Shown piece by piece: positions 35,401 to 47,821 of a DNA stretch of 64,000 bases. The DNA is taken from the NCBI RefSeq assembly GCF_030272615.1, contig NC_081406.1, positions 234,897,922-234,961,921 of the forward strand. Reading direction: 5' to 3'. Made by a program: the position numbers and the translations under genes. This stretch comes from Cryptomeria japonica. Taxonomy: Eukaryota; Streptophyta; Pinopsida; Cupressales; Cupressaceae. Positions within the stretch are counted from its first letter, which is position 1; the number at the start of each line of letters is the position of its first letter. Below the pieces are notes generated by a model. It saw only the letters and a list, made by a program, of their open reading frames with translations. It searched no databases and had not been told where the DNA came from.

Positions 35401-37322
35401 GAAATCAATAGGATCACCATAAGTTCCAGATTTCCTATTCCTAGAAAAGAGGATTTGATGGATTGTTTAGGAGGTGCCATTTATTTTACTAAGTTGGACC
35501 TTAAAAGTGGGTATCATCAGATTAGAATTAAGGAGGGTGATGAGTGGAAGACCACTTTTAAGACCACAGAAGGGTTGTATGAATGGCTTGTGATGCCATT
35601 TGGACTTACCAATGCCCCAAGCACCTTCATGAGGTTGATGAATGAGGTGTTGAAGGACTTCACAAGCAAGTTTCTGGTGGTGCACTTAGATGACATACTC
35701 ATCTATAGCAGAACCAAACCGGAGCACCTAGAACATTTGAGGTTAGTCCTAGAGAGGTTGCATGAAGAGAAGTTTGCAATCAACCTAGAGAAGTGTGACT
35801 TTTTGAAGCAAGAGTTAGTCTACTTGGGGTTTGTGGTGTCTAAGGGAATCTTGAAGATCGATCCAAGCAAAGTGGAGGCAATCTTGAATTGGCTTGCCCC
35901 TAAAACAGGGACTGAAGTTAGGAGTTTCCATGGTCTAGCCCAATTCTATAGAAAGTTTGTGAGGAACTTCAGTGGTATATGTGCACCAGTACTTGACAAC
36001 ATAAACGGAGGCCATAAAACTAAGTTCAAATGGACTGAACAAGTTGATGAAGCATTCCAATTATTGAAGCAAGAAGTAGCCACAAAACCCATCCTACTCT
36101 TACCTACTTTTGACAAGTTATTAACATTGGAATGTGATGCAAGAGGAATTGCAGTAGGGGGTGTATTGATTCAAGAAGGAAGGCCTATGGAATTTTTCAG
36201 TGAGAAGCTTAATGAGGCAAAGAAGAGGTATTCAACATATGATCTAGAGTTGTAGGCACTAGTTCAGTCTCTCAAGAAGTGGAGGCATTACCTACTCCCA
36301 AAGGAATTTGTTGTGTTCACAGATAACCAGGATTTGAGTTACATCAACACTCAAGGGAAGCTTAGCAATAGACATTTGAAGTGGATGGAGTACCTCCAAT
36401 CCTTTACCTTTACCATCAAGCATAAAAAGGGGCAGCTTAACAAGGTAGTAGATGCTTTGAGCCGAAAGTTGTTGACTGTCGAAGAACTACAATTGCAGAG
36501 CATAGGGATAGAAGGTTTCAAGGATCTCTATGAAGAAGATGAGGACTTCTCATCATCCTACAAGGTCTGCAAGGAGTTTGAGAATAATTTCCATGGTGAG
36601 TATGTAGATTACACTCTCCAACATGGTCTCTTGTTCAAAGGCAATCAATTATGTGTACCTAGAGGATCCATGAGAGAAAATCTCATACAAGAGAAACACA
36701 ACGGTAGTCTAAGTGGATACTTTGGAATCAATAAAACTTTGGATCTAGTACAGAGGTACTACTATTAGCCTAAGTTGCCAAGGGATGTGAGAAGGTATGT
36801 TGAGCAATGTGGTGTGTGTCAAAGGGAAAAAGGAGGGTCAAGTAATGCATGCCTCTATCAACCATTACAGGTCCCAAATAAGCCTTGGGAGTGTGTGAGC
36901 AAGGACTTTGTGGTAGGACTCCCCAAGACAAAGACAGGGATGAATAGCATCTATGTGGTGGTAGATAGATTTTCTAAGATGAGCCATTTTATTCCATGTA
37001 GAACTACTCATGATGCTAGTTATATTTCACATCTCTTCTTTAAGGAGATTGTAAGGATTCATGGACTTCCAATAAGTATTGTTTTAGATAGGGATAGCAA
37101 GTTCATGGGCCATTTTTGGCAAACCTTATGCAGAAGACTAGGGACTAATTTGTCATTCAGCTCAGCTTACCATCCACAAACTGATGGTCAAACTAGAGTC
37201 ATCAACAGGGTGCTAGGCAACTTGTTGAGGTGTCTAACCAAGGAGTATGGGCATAGATGGGATCTAGTTATTCCACAAGCTAAGTATGCCTACAATGAGA
37301 GTGTAAATAGGACCAATGGAAG
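35401..37322 (+). pseudogene. Gypsy C RT, RNase H and integrase (copy 2, in the tandem duplication)
   Basis: This repeats 30211-32132. It starts inside RT and keeps [10 protein letters not shown] and the standard [12 protein letters not shown], but has [11 protein letters not shown]. RNase H reads LECDARGI, with a TAG at 36253 in the Glu region (DLEL then stop), where copy 1 has Tyr. Integrase shows HNGSLSGYFG (second His changed to Tyr), a TAG for Trp at 36766 and DGQTRVINR, where the third catalytic Glu is Arg. It ends at the Athila LTR edge 37323 with the target copy GGAAG. Confidence 0.9.
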
Positions 37323-39290
37323 TGTCTACCCCAACTATAATGCCAATAATAATACCTCTAATTGAAATCTCAATCCAAAGTTTTGACATTCATATGGTAG
37401 AGTTTACTATTCTCATGGCTGGTGTTCATTTAGTTGTCAATCTAGGAATGTAAAACTTGAAATGGGTCTGCAATATATATGCACTAAGCTCCTTAAATGA
37501 TTATTCTGGATTACTACAATGACTAACATTATGCAGAAAGGAAAGGTAGGAATGGAAATCATAAAAGGCTAAATGAAAGCTTCACAAAACACTGCTGAAA
37601 TGATCTGATGAAAATAACAGGAATCACACCGTTCTATCTTGGCTGTAGTAACAATCAAAGGATCTATTTCAAGTGGCTGCAGGAACAATCCAGTCATGAA
37701 GTTCTACTGCAACTAAGTAAAACTAACTACAATGATCTTAAACAAAGGATAACTCACCAAGTGGGCCCCCTTGGATGAGTGATATCAAACTCTCAGCAAA
37801 GAACTATTAATAGATCCGAACAACATATTCTTATTCATTTCTTCCTGAAAAATGATTGCATATTCTAAAAGAGAAAAATCAGAATGCTTGACAAAACTCT
37901 GCTCAATCCCTTTTCATTTTGTTTAACTCTCAGAAAAGAACGAAGAGCTTATTATAAAGAAAATATCAACTACAATGGACAACTCAAGTTACGCCCAGAA
38001 GAAGAGGCAGATAATTGTCAGATGCAGGAGATAACTGAGAGCTTGGCTGCAGGAACCGTGGATCTGAAACTAAATCAGAGTCTTTGCATGCCAAAGTGAT
38101 ATTTTGCGAATTCAATATGCACCAGAGTTAAACTCCCATGGTGAAGTACAATTGCTCCGATTATGCCATACACTGCGCTTGCTTGAATCTCCTCAGGTTT
38201 GACCTCTAGTCTGGATTACTGCAATGACTAACATTATGCAGAAAGGAAAGGTACGAATAGAAATAATAAAAGGCTAAATGAAAGCTTCACAAAACACTAC
38301 TGAAATGATCTAATGAAAATAATAAAATCACACCGTTCTGTCTTGGCTACAGGAACAGTTGAAGGATCTATTTCCAGTGGCTGCAGGAACAATCCAATCA
38401 TGAACTTCTATTGCAACTAAGTAAAACTAACTTCAATGATCTTAAACACAGGATCACTCACCAAGTGGGCCCCCTTGGATGAGTGATATCAAACTCTTAG
38501 CAAATAACTATTAATAGATCAGAACAACATATTCTTATTCATTTCTTCCTGAAAAATGATTACATATTCTAAAAGAGAAAATTCAGAATGCTTGACAAAA
38601 CTCTACTCAATTCCTTTTCATCCCGTCTAACTCTCAGAAAAGAAGGAAGAGCTTATTATAGAGAAAATATCAACTACAATGGACAACTCAAGTTACGCCC
38701 AGAAGAAGAGGAGAATAATTGTCAGATGAAGGAGATAACTGAGAGCTTGGCTGCAAGAACCGTGGATCTGAAACTGAACCACAGTCTTTGCATGCCAAAG
38801 CAATATTTTGGGAATTCAATATGCACCAGAGTTAAACTCCCATGGTGAAGTACAACTACTCTGATTATGCCATACATTGCACTCGCTTGAATCTCCTCCA
38901 GTTTGACCTCCAGCTATCTGAACATGATTCTCTAGTCCTTAGGCGCGAAAGAAAATGATCCACCGCAGCATCAATTATTATCTGCACTAAAATAGAAATA
39001 ACATACAAGGACATGCATATGTATCTTACTTTAATTAATACATTCATTAACTCACATATGAAATTATCCTAAATAATCCGCATATCACAGGGACAAATCA
39101 TTTGGCTGTAGGAATACATTGACATGGCTGCAGGATAACTGAGAAAGTTCAAACATGATTTCTTAAGTTCAGTTTTAAAACATGGATTACATATAGTCAA
39201 TTCACAATACCTTACTATCACAATGCAACCCAACATATACCAAAAACCCAAGAGTCCTGATAAAAAACATGTCAATACATCGACTTATCA
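37323..39290 (-). repeat. Athila-like LTR, copy b (3' LTR, enlarged to 1968 bp)
   Basis: It has the same ends as copies a and c. It contains an internal direct duplication of 705 bp; without it the length is 1263 bp, close to the 1266 bp of the other copies. The polypurine tract follows at 39291 (minus strand AAAGTTGGGGGGCA before the LTR). Confidence 0.88.
37505..38914. repeat. 705-bp tandem duplication inside LTR copy b
   Basis: The word tctggattac begins at 37505 and again at 38210, and the following sequence repeats to about 38914. The first unit ends ...gacctctag and the second continues into ctatctgaac as in the normal LTR. Neither copy a nor copy c has it. The units differ at scattered sites. 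Confidence 0.85.
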
Positions 39291-39302
39291 TGCCCCCCAA
39301 CT

Positions 39303-41663
39303 TTAAGGGTTTGGTGCTCCTGTAGCAAAAGGAAAATTTCTGATTTTTGCTAAAACTCTGAAATCACCAATAGTGTCCTGTCTGGTTCCTTTGGAAGGCA
39401 AATTCCAATAAAATCCTTTTATTTTCTCCAACCTGGACCATCTAGTTGTTTCTTCCACAATTGCATCATAATTTTGTTCTGTTGGTTGGCATGCCAAAAG
39501 TGGCCACATAAGGATCAGAGGCTAAAAGATTAATGGCAATCAATTATTGGATTTCTCCCTACCTAGTTGTATGTATCTGGAGGCTCTTTGTATAGCTGCA
39601 TGAAAATTATTTAATGAGTAAGGTTCTCCTAGTTTTAAATGATCTGGTAGATGATTCCAGTGTTGAGTTAGCCCTTCTAGTGCATTTGTCATGTGGGTCT
39701 GAACCAATTGCTCATACGCTTGATAGACTTCCTCTCTCATTGGAAGTACTATCTTACTAAGATCATCTCTTATTAGCAACTTTTGCCAATCATAATATAG
39801 AACCCTAGGTGCTTCTGATTCCCTCCTTAATGGCAATGGACAGTCAAGTTCAAATTTTCCAAACTCCCTGACTTGTGTTCCTATAATCATCTCATTTTGG
39901 ATCCATGACATTAGAGCTCTGAGATGGATATCCCCAATGTACAACAAAGGATTTCATTCTCTATCTTGGGGTATATCATAGTTATGTAGATATAATTCAC
40001 ATAACAAATTCCTTACAGCATGTGGGGAGGTTTGATAAGCATGACAAAATTCCTCAGGTGTTTCCAAGGATGGATTAAGGTCCCTAACAATTCAGTTTAG
40101 TCTGAAATTCAGATACCACTCTTTCAAGTGTACTAAATAAATTCTTGGGGGTGCCCTACACTGCATTATCTTAGTAACCATACCATAAATCTCTTCTACC
40201 TTAGCTTCCAATTCTTTAATTCTATTATCTTTCTTTTCAATCTCTTTTTGTTGCTTATTAGTTATCCCTTGCAACCTATCCTTCTCTATTTCCCATTGCC
40301 TAATAAATGTTAAAGCAATTGATAAACTAGTTAGGGATGAAGGAGGTCTAATAGGTGCTACCTTAGACCATGGGATTTCTTCAACAAACTTCTCATTCTG
40401 AGTTGACATATCTCCCACATTTTCTTCATGTTGTTGTGGAACATCATCAACAAACTCTTCACATTGCAATGCCACTAAAGCAAGATTTGCTAGGTTATCC
40501 ATTACAACTTGTTCCTGAATTTCTTCTTGGACTTCTTCCTCTATAGGGTTTTCTTGCATTTCCTCTTCCACAGGGTTTTCTTGCATTTCCTTCTCTGTAG
40601 CATCTTCTTCTTCTGAAGTTTCTACTGCAATAACCTGTACTGGATTACTCACAGATTGAGCCTTCTATGTCCTCCTTCTTGTTCTCCTTACATACACTTT
40701 TGAAATAGATGCAAGAGTTTTTGTTTTTGTTCGACACCTCTTGGCTGTAGGAAGAATATGTGCTTCCTGTGGCTAGATAACAAATTCTTCATCTGATTCA
40801 TCCTTTTCCAATTCATTTCTTTCCCTTTGTAAAATAGGTGAATCTCTTTGAAGAGAGGCAGATGGTTGTCCTTCAATTAACTCTGCTTCAATATTTCCTT
40901 CCATAATAATTGTGGTTCCTTCAACAACCAGCAAACCCTCATCTTCACTAGAAAGATCTTCTACAATAATCTCTTCTTAAGCCGGCGGATTATTTTCAAT
41001 AGGGGCTTCATCAACCCTAAATTGCAGAATATCCTCAAACACACCCCATTCCATTTGTGAAACATCTCTCAGGGACCATTGTACAAGCAACTTCACCAGT
41101 CCATGATGGCTAACAAAGCGATTTCCATATTTTTTAGTCTCCTTGGCACTTATAGAAATGAGATGATATAAGAAATTTGGGACATTAACTCGCCGGTCAT
41201 GACGCAGATGACTAAGTAACTTTAAATGAGGTGAATGTAAATTTGAATACCATCCTTCACATGTAATATATTTCATAATATATAGAGCTACCTGAGGCAA
41301 ATGTGCTAGCAAAGAAACCCTTCTAGTCCCTTGCCTATCCACCATTAAGGGTCTGTCAGTAGAAATTGTGAACTCTGCCCTGGCACTCCTTGCATCCTTT
41401 GATTCTGGAAAGAGTTCTCCTTCTTGCAGCAACCCTATGACCTCTACAATTCATTGCTCCATAGCAATTACCCTCAACCCTTTAACTGTAGCTTCTCTTT
41501 TATCAAAGGAATGCATAAATTTTGCAGCTATTTCATCGTTGAAATCCCTGATTTTCAAGAAATAATCCAGCCAGCCATGATTTTGGAAATAATGCACATA
41601 GACAACATCCTACAACAACCCTTCATGGACCATTGGTTCATGGTGAATTAGATCACCACCCAT
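39303..41663 (-). pseudogene. Athila-like third ORF (envelope-position ORF), decayed
   Basis: Minus ATG at 41663 begins MGGDLIHHEPMVHEGLL and, allowing for stops, the frame pieces run to a TAA inside the polypurine tract (about 2.36 kb, roughly 780 residues). Parts: an N-terminal region with RDFNDEIAAKFMHSF, a central block with HHGLVKLLVQWSLRD, a Glu-rich repeat region (EMQENPVEEE twice), a coiled-coil-like KDNRIKELEAKVEEI, and a C-terminal block PLRRESEAPRVLYYDWQ...MWPLLACQP. Position after integrase matches the env-like ORF reported for Athila elements. I see no signal peptide or membrane span, so an envelope role is not supported. Confidence 0.65.
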
Positions 41664-42099
41664 CTTTTACTCTGATACTTCTGCAACTTCACCAAAATGT
41701 TTGACAGTTTCACAAAAACTAAAATCTACAAATCTTAATTTTGGCAGCAGAACTTATTATTCACTCGCGTGAAATAATAATCATCATAAGTAATGTCAGT
41801 TAGGAAATCAATTCGAGATATAAAAAAAACTGATAATAAATCTTATTGGGAAAAAGGACCATCAAGTACCCCCTAGCTTAACCTAGCAAGTGTCCACACA
41901 AGCTGATGAGATTTAACATTTGGAGCGGACTTAAGCAGGATAAAAATCATAATGAGCTAATAAATGCATAATTAAAATAAAGTACAATATACACGTACCT
42001 ACAATTGGGCGAAAATGATGGGGAAATGAAATGAAGTGACAGGTAAGAAAGTGGGATGGAATGTAGTGGATGGAATTTTATGTATAGAGAACAATATTC

Positions 42100-43640
42100 C
42101 CATGGAAATATTTTATTATGATATAGTAAATAAGTTCATTACAGAGGTTGCAGGAACATCACCTTTATCAACATGCTCAAGTGCAATAGGAAGCTCATGA
42201 ATTGATACCGAATCATTGGCAGTTGCTACAGGAACCTTGCAATTTGCTGCAGGAACTTGTATTTCATTGTGGGGAGCAAACTGTTGCAGGAACTCTTCTC
42301 TAGTAACTAGCTTGTGATAAAGTCGTAGTCGGTGTCCATTTACTAAGAGTTTAAATCAAACAGGATCTATTGTGGACAACCAGACTGCTCCATTTTGAAA
42401 AACTTCTTCTACCTCATAAGGACCCAACCACCTTGTTTAGAGTTTTCCCATAGCATCCTTATATCTGGAATCATACAGGAGTGCCCAGTCACCAACTTTG
42501 AATTTCTTTTCTCTGATATATTTATCATGCCATATGACTCTTTAGTTTTGAATCAATTATGTTTGTTGAACATCTATCTTTCTCCATTCATCAAGAGCAT
42601 TTAATTACTGAATGCATTCCTTCTATGCTTCAGACAATGTCATATTCAATTGTAGAGCCATTCTCAAAGTTTTATACTCAAATTCAATAGGCATCATTGC
42701 TATTTTTCCATAAACCATTTCAAAAGGTGTGAATCCAATTGATGTTTTCCATGTTGTTCTATATGCCCAGATTGCCTCTGAAAGCTGATGAGACCAATCT
42801 TTCTTGTGGATAGACACTGTTTTGGTAAGAATAGCCTCAAGCTCTCTATTGGTAACTTCTACTTGACCATTAGACTATGGATGATATGGAGCAGATTTCT
42901 TGTGTCTTATATTGTATTCATTGACCAAAGCTTTTATCAATGTTGATGTAAATTGAGGTCCCTGATCTAAGACAATTTCCCTTGGTACTCCATACCTTGT
43001 AAATATTTTTTCATAGAGAAACTTAGCCACCTTATTATCTCTTGCATGTTGCATAGCTCTAGCTTCTACCCATTTTGTCACATAGTTTGTACATACTAAG
43101 ATATAAGATTTGCCATTAGAAGGTGGATCAATGGGGCCAACAAAATCTAATCCCCACTTGTCAAATGGTGTAATAGATATTTGTGGATATAGTGGTATCT
43201 CATCAGATTTTGTAGGTTTGCCCATTCACTGACATCTGTCACACTTCCTTGTGTAGTGTAGGCCAATAGTAACCGATATTGAGTATTTTCAGTGTTGTCT
43301 TTTTGGCAGCAAAATGACCTCCACATGGCTCATCATGACATGCATGCAAGATGTCATATGTTTCATCCTCTCTAACACATCTTCGCATGACTTGATTAGG
43401 TCCAGTATAAAATAGACAATCAGCAATCCATGAAAAGTTAAAACTTTTTTTGACTAGCAACCTTCTTTCTTTAGGAGAAAAAGAAATTGACATCTTAGCT
43501 GCAGCTAAATAGTTGGCAATATCAACATACCAAGGAGTATGAGCCTGTATGAGAAACAAATGCTCATCTGGAAAAGTGTCATCTATCATTGTAGAATCTT
43601 CCTGCAATTGAAGATGTGAAAGATAATCTGCAACAACATT
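42100..43640 (-). pseudogene. Athila-like integrase
   Basis: The zinc-binding part is HDEPCGGHF with CDRCQ following after a frameshift near 43235. The core has GLDFVGPIDPPSNG, EIVLDQGPQFTS and NGQVEVTNRE, so the three catalytic acids are all present, but a TAG stands just before SNGQVE. PFEMVYGK and a C-terminal SH3-like part (KVGDWALLYDSRYKDAMGKL, then TRWLGPYEV after one stop) follow to about 42150. It would insert the element cDNA. 41664-42100 downstream shows no gene. Confidence 0.85.
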
Positions 43641-45132
43641 AGACTTCCCTGGCTTATCAACGACTGTGATATCAAATTCCTACATCAACAATAACTAGCG
43701 AGCCAGTCTACCAGTGATTGATGGCTTATTCATGAGATATATAATTGCAATATGATCTGTATGCACAAATATGGGATACCCTTTAATATAGTGTCTAAAC
43801 TTGTTAAGGGCATATATGACAGCTAGCATTTCCTTTTCAATAACTGTATAATTCAATTCAGGTCCTTGCAAATTCTTGCTGATATAATATATTGCATTTT
43901 CCAACTTGTCAACTTTTTGTCCCAGCATTGCTCCTATGGCATAATTAGATGCATCAGTGTGGATTTGGAATAGTAGAGACCAATTAGGTCCTTTTAGAAC
44001 TGGTACTTGAGTCAAAGCATGCTTAAGCTTTAAAAAAACTTCATTGCATGTTGAGGTCCATTTAAATTTTGCATCTTTAGTAAGCAGTGTATATAAGGGA
44101 CTTGCAATTTTGTTGAAATCTTTGATAAACCTTCTATAGTATCCAGCATAGCCAAGAAAACTTCTCACATCTTTCTGCTTCATAGGGTCATTAATATGCT
44201 GAATAACCTCAATCTTTGTTGGATCCACTTGTATACCTTGTACAGATATATGATGACCAAGGACTATTCCTTCTTCCATTATAATAAAACATTTCTCACT
44301 GTTTAAAGACAAGTTGTAGTCTTCACACCGCTGCAAAACTTTCTTCAAATTTCCTAATGCTTGATCAAATTCAGAACCATAAGTTGTAAAATCATCCATG
44401 TAAATTTCCATAATGTCTTGAGAAATATCAGAAAAAATACTGATCACTACCCTTTGAAAAGTGGTTGGAGCATTACACAACCCAAAAGAAAGAACAGAAT
44501 ATGCAAGTAAATGTTGTTTTCTCCTGATCCTCAGGAGCTATTTGTATCTGATTATAGCCACTAAATCCATCCAGGAATGAAAAATATATCTTACTAGCAA
44601 GAGAATCCAATACCTGATCCACAAATGGTAGTGGAAAATTATCCTTCCTTGTGGCTAATTTCAAGGCTCTATAATCAGCACATACTCTCCATTTGCCTCC
44701 CTTTTTAGGAACTATCACCAAAGGTGATACCCATTGACTATCAGAGATAGGATAGATAAACCCAACTTTCAACAATTTCTGCAATTCTTCTTTAACTATC
44801 TCCTTCAAGGCAGGATTTACTCTTCTTTGAGGTTGTCTGAGGGGGAAACACTCATCCTTTATGTAAATGCAATGAGTACAAATTGCTGGATCAATTCCAT
44901 TCATATCCTTGTAATCCCATGCAAAAGCATTTCTATGGAGTTTCAACAAGTCCACTAAGCTATCCTTTAGAGTATCTACTATATTCTTATTGATGTTCAA
45001 ATATTTATTCAATTCAACCTCTATCTTGATAGTAAGATCAATCTGATTTATATCAAAAATATGAGAATAAGAATTCCTGCGGCAACAAGGTATGCAAGAT
45101 ATCAGTGGTTGCAAGAAATTCCAACCCTGCAA
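43641..45132 (-). pseudogene. Athila-like reverse transcriptase and RNase H
   Basis: The N-terminal part has SPLVIVPKKGGKWRVCADYR and YFSFLDGFSGYNQIQIAPED with the first catalytic Asp. At about 44475 a small deletion plus frameshift removes several residues before FGLCNAPTTFQ. The palm motif IYMDDFTTYG is intact. RNase H follows with IHTDASNYAIG, VIEKEMLAVIYAL and VHTDHIAI (acids present). The connection VVADYLSH leads to the integrase. Stops near 43690 interrupt the end of RNase H. Confidence 0.88.
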
Positions 45133-46255
45133 TATTCAGAACCAATTTATGTAATTCTTGGTCTTCTATTTATTCATTTATCAAGACTTTATAAAGGATT
45201 GATTCTTCATCATATAACTGCATGAGTGGCACTTGATTAATCATCATAAGGTGATTAATAGAGTCAATTTCTTCAGATTCCTCTCCCAAAATAGGCCAGA
45301 CAGCCTGCTGCTGCTCAAGCTAAGGTTGTGCAGGGAAATACAAGGCTAATGTTTTTGTGGAGCTACCATCTGAAATAGTCATGTCTCCCAATCTATACCC
45401 AATATATGCATCAGCTGTTGCAAGCCATGGTCTTCCCAAAATGACTAGATATCCTCCCAATGTTGCTTTTGGAGATAAAATCATAAAGTCTGTAGGATAT
45501 TCCTAGGAATCTAGAATAACTACTATATCCTCTATGATACCATCAGGTCTTACTACAAAGCCATCAGCAAGTTGGAGAACTATGGGTGTAGCCCCTAAAC
45601 TATCTATCTATAGATGTTTCATTACTTCCCTTGTCATTACATTAATGGCTGCCCCTAGATCAACTAGAACATTTTTTATATGACTGCCATTAATGACTAT
45701 ACTCACAACAGGACTACCTGGATCAGAATACTTTGGAATAGCAATTTTTCCTAACATAATATCAGCCAATTGACCCATAACATGAACTGTTTGTGGATCT
45801 TTTTTCTTTCTGCCAGGTTTCTTTAGGCATGCTTCTCTTAATGCCTTACCATATATTGGGACATCCTTTATTGCTTGCAACAATGGAATTTTAACACAAA
45901 TATGCTTCAGTTGATCAAGAATATCAAAGGTTTGCTGTTGTTCAGTGGAAACTTCTTTGTCTTTCAGTCTATGGGGAAATGGTGGTAATATTTGATTCTG
46001 AGGTATTACATTTTTAGGATTAGAGATTGGCTGCTCTTCTTGTACCTTATTAATAACTAGTTGAGAGGGATTAGGTATAGTTGTGCCAGATCGAAGGTGA
46101 ATATCATCTAGTGATGAAGAATAGGCTAGGTATTGATTAGCATCAGCTGAATAAGCTTGTTGTTGTTGCTGAGATTTGATATTTGGACTAGGTAATGGTT
46201 GAGTAGGCAGTTGTGTTGGCTTGGGAGGTGGTGTTGTAGCTACAAGAGGTAGCAT
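45133..46255 (-). pseudogene. Athila-like protease region
   Basis: A Pro/Gln-rich linker (PTQLPTQPLPSPNIKSQQQQQ) leads to DIHLRSGTTI, KDVPIYGKALREACL and the aspartic protease segment NVLVDLGAAINVMTREV; DLGA(S/A)IN is the Athila-type active-site wording. LVILGRPWLATADA follows near 45450-45410. A stop near 45608 follows MKHL and others fall at about 45510 and 45320. The domain would process the polyprotein. Confidence 0.82.
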
Positions 46256-47728
46256 TAAAGCAGGAGGTTGTGGCTGCTAAACAGGGGGCTAATATCCAGA
46301 AGATTGGGATGACCATGATGGGTTTCCCCTCCATTGAGAGGTAGGTTGCCAATTCCCTTGAAACTGGTTCCCTGCTCCTTGAGGTGGATACCAGTTTCCC
46401 TGTGGCTGCTGCCACTGGGGAATTTGATTAGCAAATTGCTATCCTTGGCCTTGTGATCCATACCAATGTGGATAATTACCAAAATTTTGAGAATACTATG
46501 GTTACCATTGGTTATTTGGTACATAAGAATTACCACTATAACTAGAAAAGGAAAGTGGATCAGGTGGCATACCTTGTCTCTAAAAATTTGGTCTTCTTTG
46601 AGCAACATAGAAGACTTGTTCATCCTCACCTTGAATTGGTTTGAAATTAGGTACTTCAACATTTGCAACCATCTTACATCTGCAATCTTTCTTTCGTCGT
46701 TTACAATGAGGATAGAATTCTGCAAGAAATGCATCAGCTTCCTCATGCTTTTTCTTAGCTGCCAATGTATCCAGCTGAGTAGCCATATTGTTTATAATGT
46801 CCTCCTTGAAATATTTTAACAAATGGCTAAGTTCCAATCTAGATACTCTAGTTCCAGATGATGATGATGGTGCCCCTGGCTTAAATCTCCTATTCTTCTT
46901 AGAAGTAGATCTGGAATACTTTTTGCAAATTTGTCGTATTTCAGCCCAAATAGATTGTGTAATGTCACCTCCCCCCATGAGATCTAAGGAATCAGTGCAT
47001 TCATCACCGATACCCCTCAAGACTAACAATTTGAGGGAATCTTCATTCAGAGTACTATGCTTGGACTTCTTGACACTAAACAAAAACCTTTCTAGATAAT
47101 CCTCAAGGCTCTCATCTTTAGTTTGTGTCATTCTAAAGATATCATCCCCATGATGATTAGTGCCTCTACAATAATCTTTGTATTTTACAAGAAACGACCA
47201 TTTCATCTCATCCCATGTATTGATTGTGCTACTACCCAAGCTCATAAACCATCTCAAGGATGACTCCTTCAAAGTGGCTAGAAATTTTTTGATTCTATGG
47301 GCATCTATAGTATAATCAAAACTCCTACAAAGAACATCAAACTCAAATAGAAATGTATCTAGATCCTCTGTCACCAACCCATATAATTTAGGAAGTGAAG
47401 ATGCTCAAATGTTCTTGAGATTAGCATTATCATGCTGGTCAGAGATGGGAAACTCAAATGTTGGACCAGCTGGTGGTGGATTATTTCCAACAGGAGGTCA
47501 GTTCCCTTGCATTGGACTTGTGGGGGTTATTATAATAGGCAATTCTTCTTCTTGTGGACCAAAAAGGAACTGAAGACTACCTTCTAGAAATTCAGACTTA
47601 GGGTGATTCAAATTTTGTGGGACTTGATATAGTTCAGAAAAAGGATTTATATCTGGAAAATTACCTTCTGCATGAGTAGTATGAATGGGCAAAAATCTAC
47701 CTCTGGCATCTCTTCTTCTATTATGCAT
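46256..47728 (-). pseudogene. Athila-like gag
   Basis: Minus ATG 47728 starts MHNRRRDARGRFLP, a basic N-terminus usual for Athila gag. After two stops the capsid region is open from 47377: GLVTEDLDTFLFEFDVLCRS, FLATLKESSLRWFMSL, NTWDEMKWSFLVKYKDY and a segment SLEDYLERFLFSVKK. C-terminal HCKRRKKDCRCK is a Cys-rich basic patch in the place of a zinc knuckle but not of CX2CX4HX4C form. A Gln/Pro/Trp/Gly-rich tail with stops leads to the protease. Confidence 0.82.
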
Positions 47729-47799
47729 GTAGATTCATGAAATTTCAAACAATTAACTAGAAACTAAAATAATCATAAAAGGTTCTTAGCTTGACACCA

Positions 47800-47817
47800 T
47801 CCCTGGCAACGATGCCA
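47800..47817 (-). other. Primer-binding site, tRNA-Asp type
   Basis: The minus strand reads TGGCATCGTTGCCAGGGA. This differs from the complement of plant tRNA-Asp(GTC), TGGCGCCGTTGCCGGGGA, by three transitions of the G-to-A/C-to-T kind. It lies four bases from the LTR. Confidence 0.85.
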
Positions 47818-47821
47818 AAAA

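Larger units (their letters stand above)
30211..41294. repeat. Tandem duplication of about 5.19 kb spanning Gypsy C and Athila sequences
   Basis: Unit 1 is 30211-35400 (5190 bp) and unit 2 is 35401-41294 (5894 bp, or 5189 bp without an internal 705-bp duplication). Each unit holds Gypsy C RT to integrase (plus), one Athila LTR and the 3' ORF of Athila (minus), in the same order. At the junction (35401) ctacctGA runs into AAATCAATAGG; GA is shared by both source ends, a 2-base microhomology. Divergence between units is a few percent by eye. Confidence 0.85.

Noticed and set aside
35455-37365. Second independent Gypsy insertion
   Set aside because: Same element, same junction with the Athila LTR and same order as 30211-32132; a tandem duplication explains it better.
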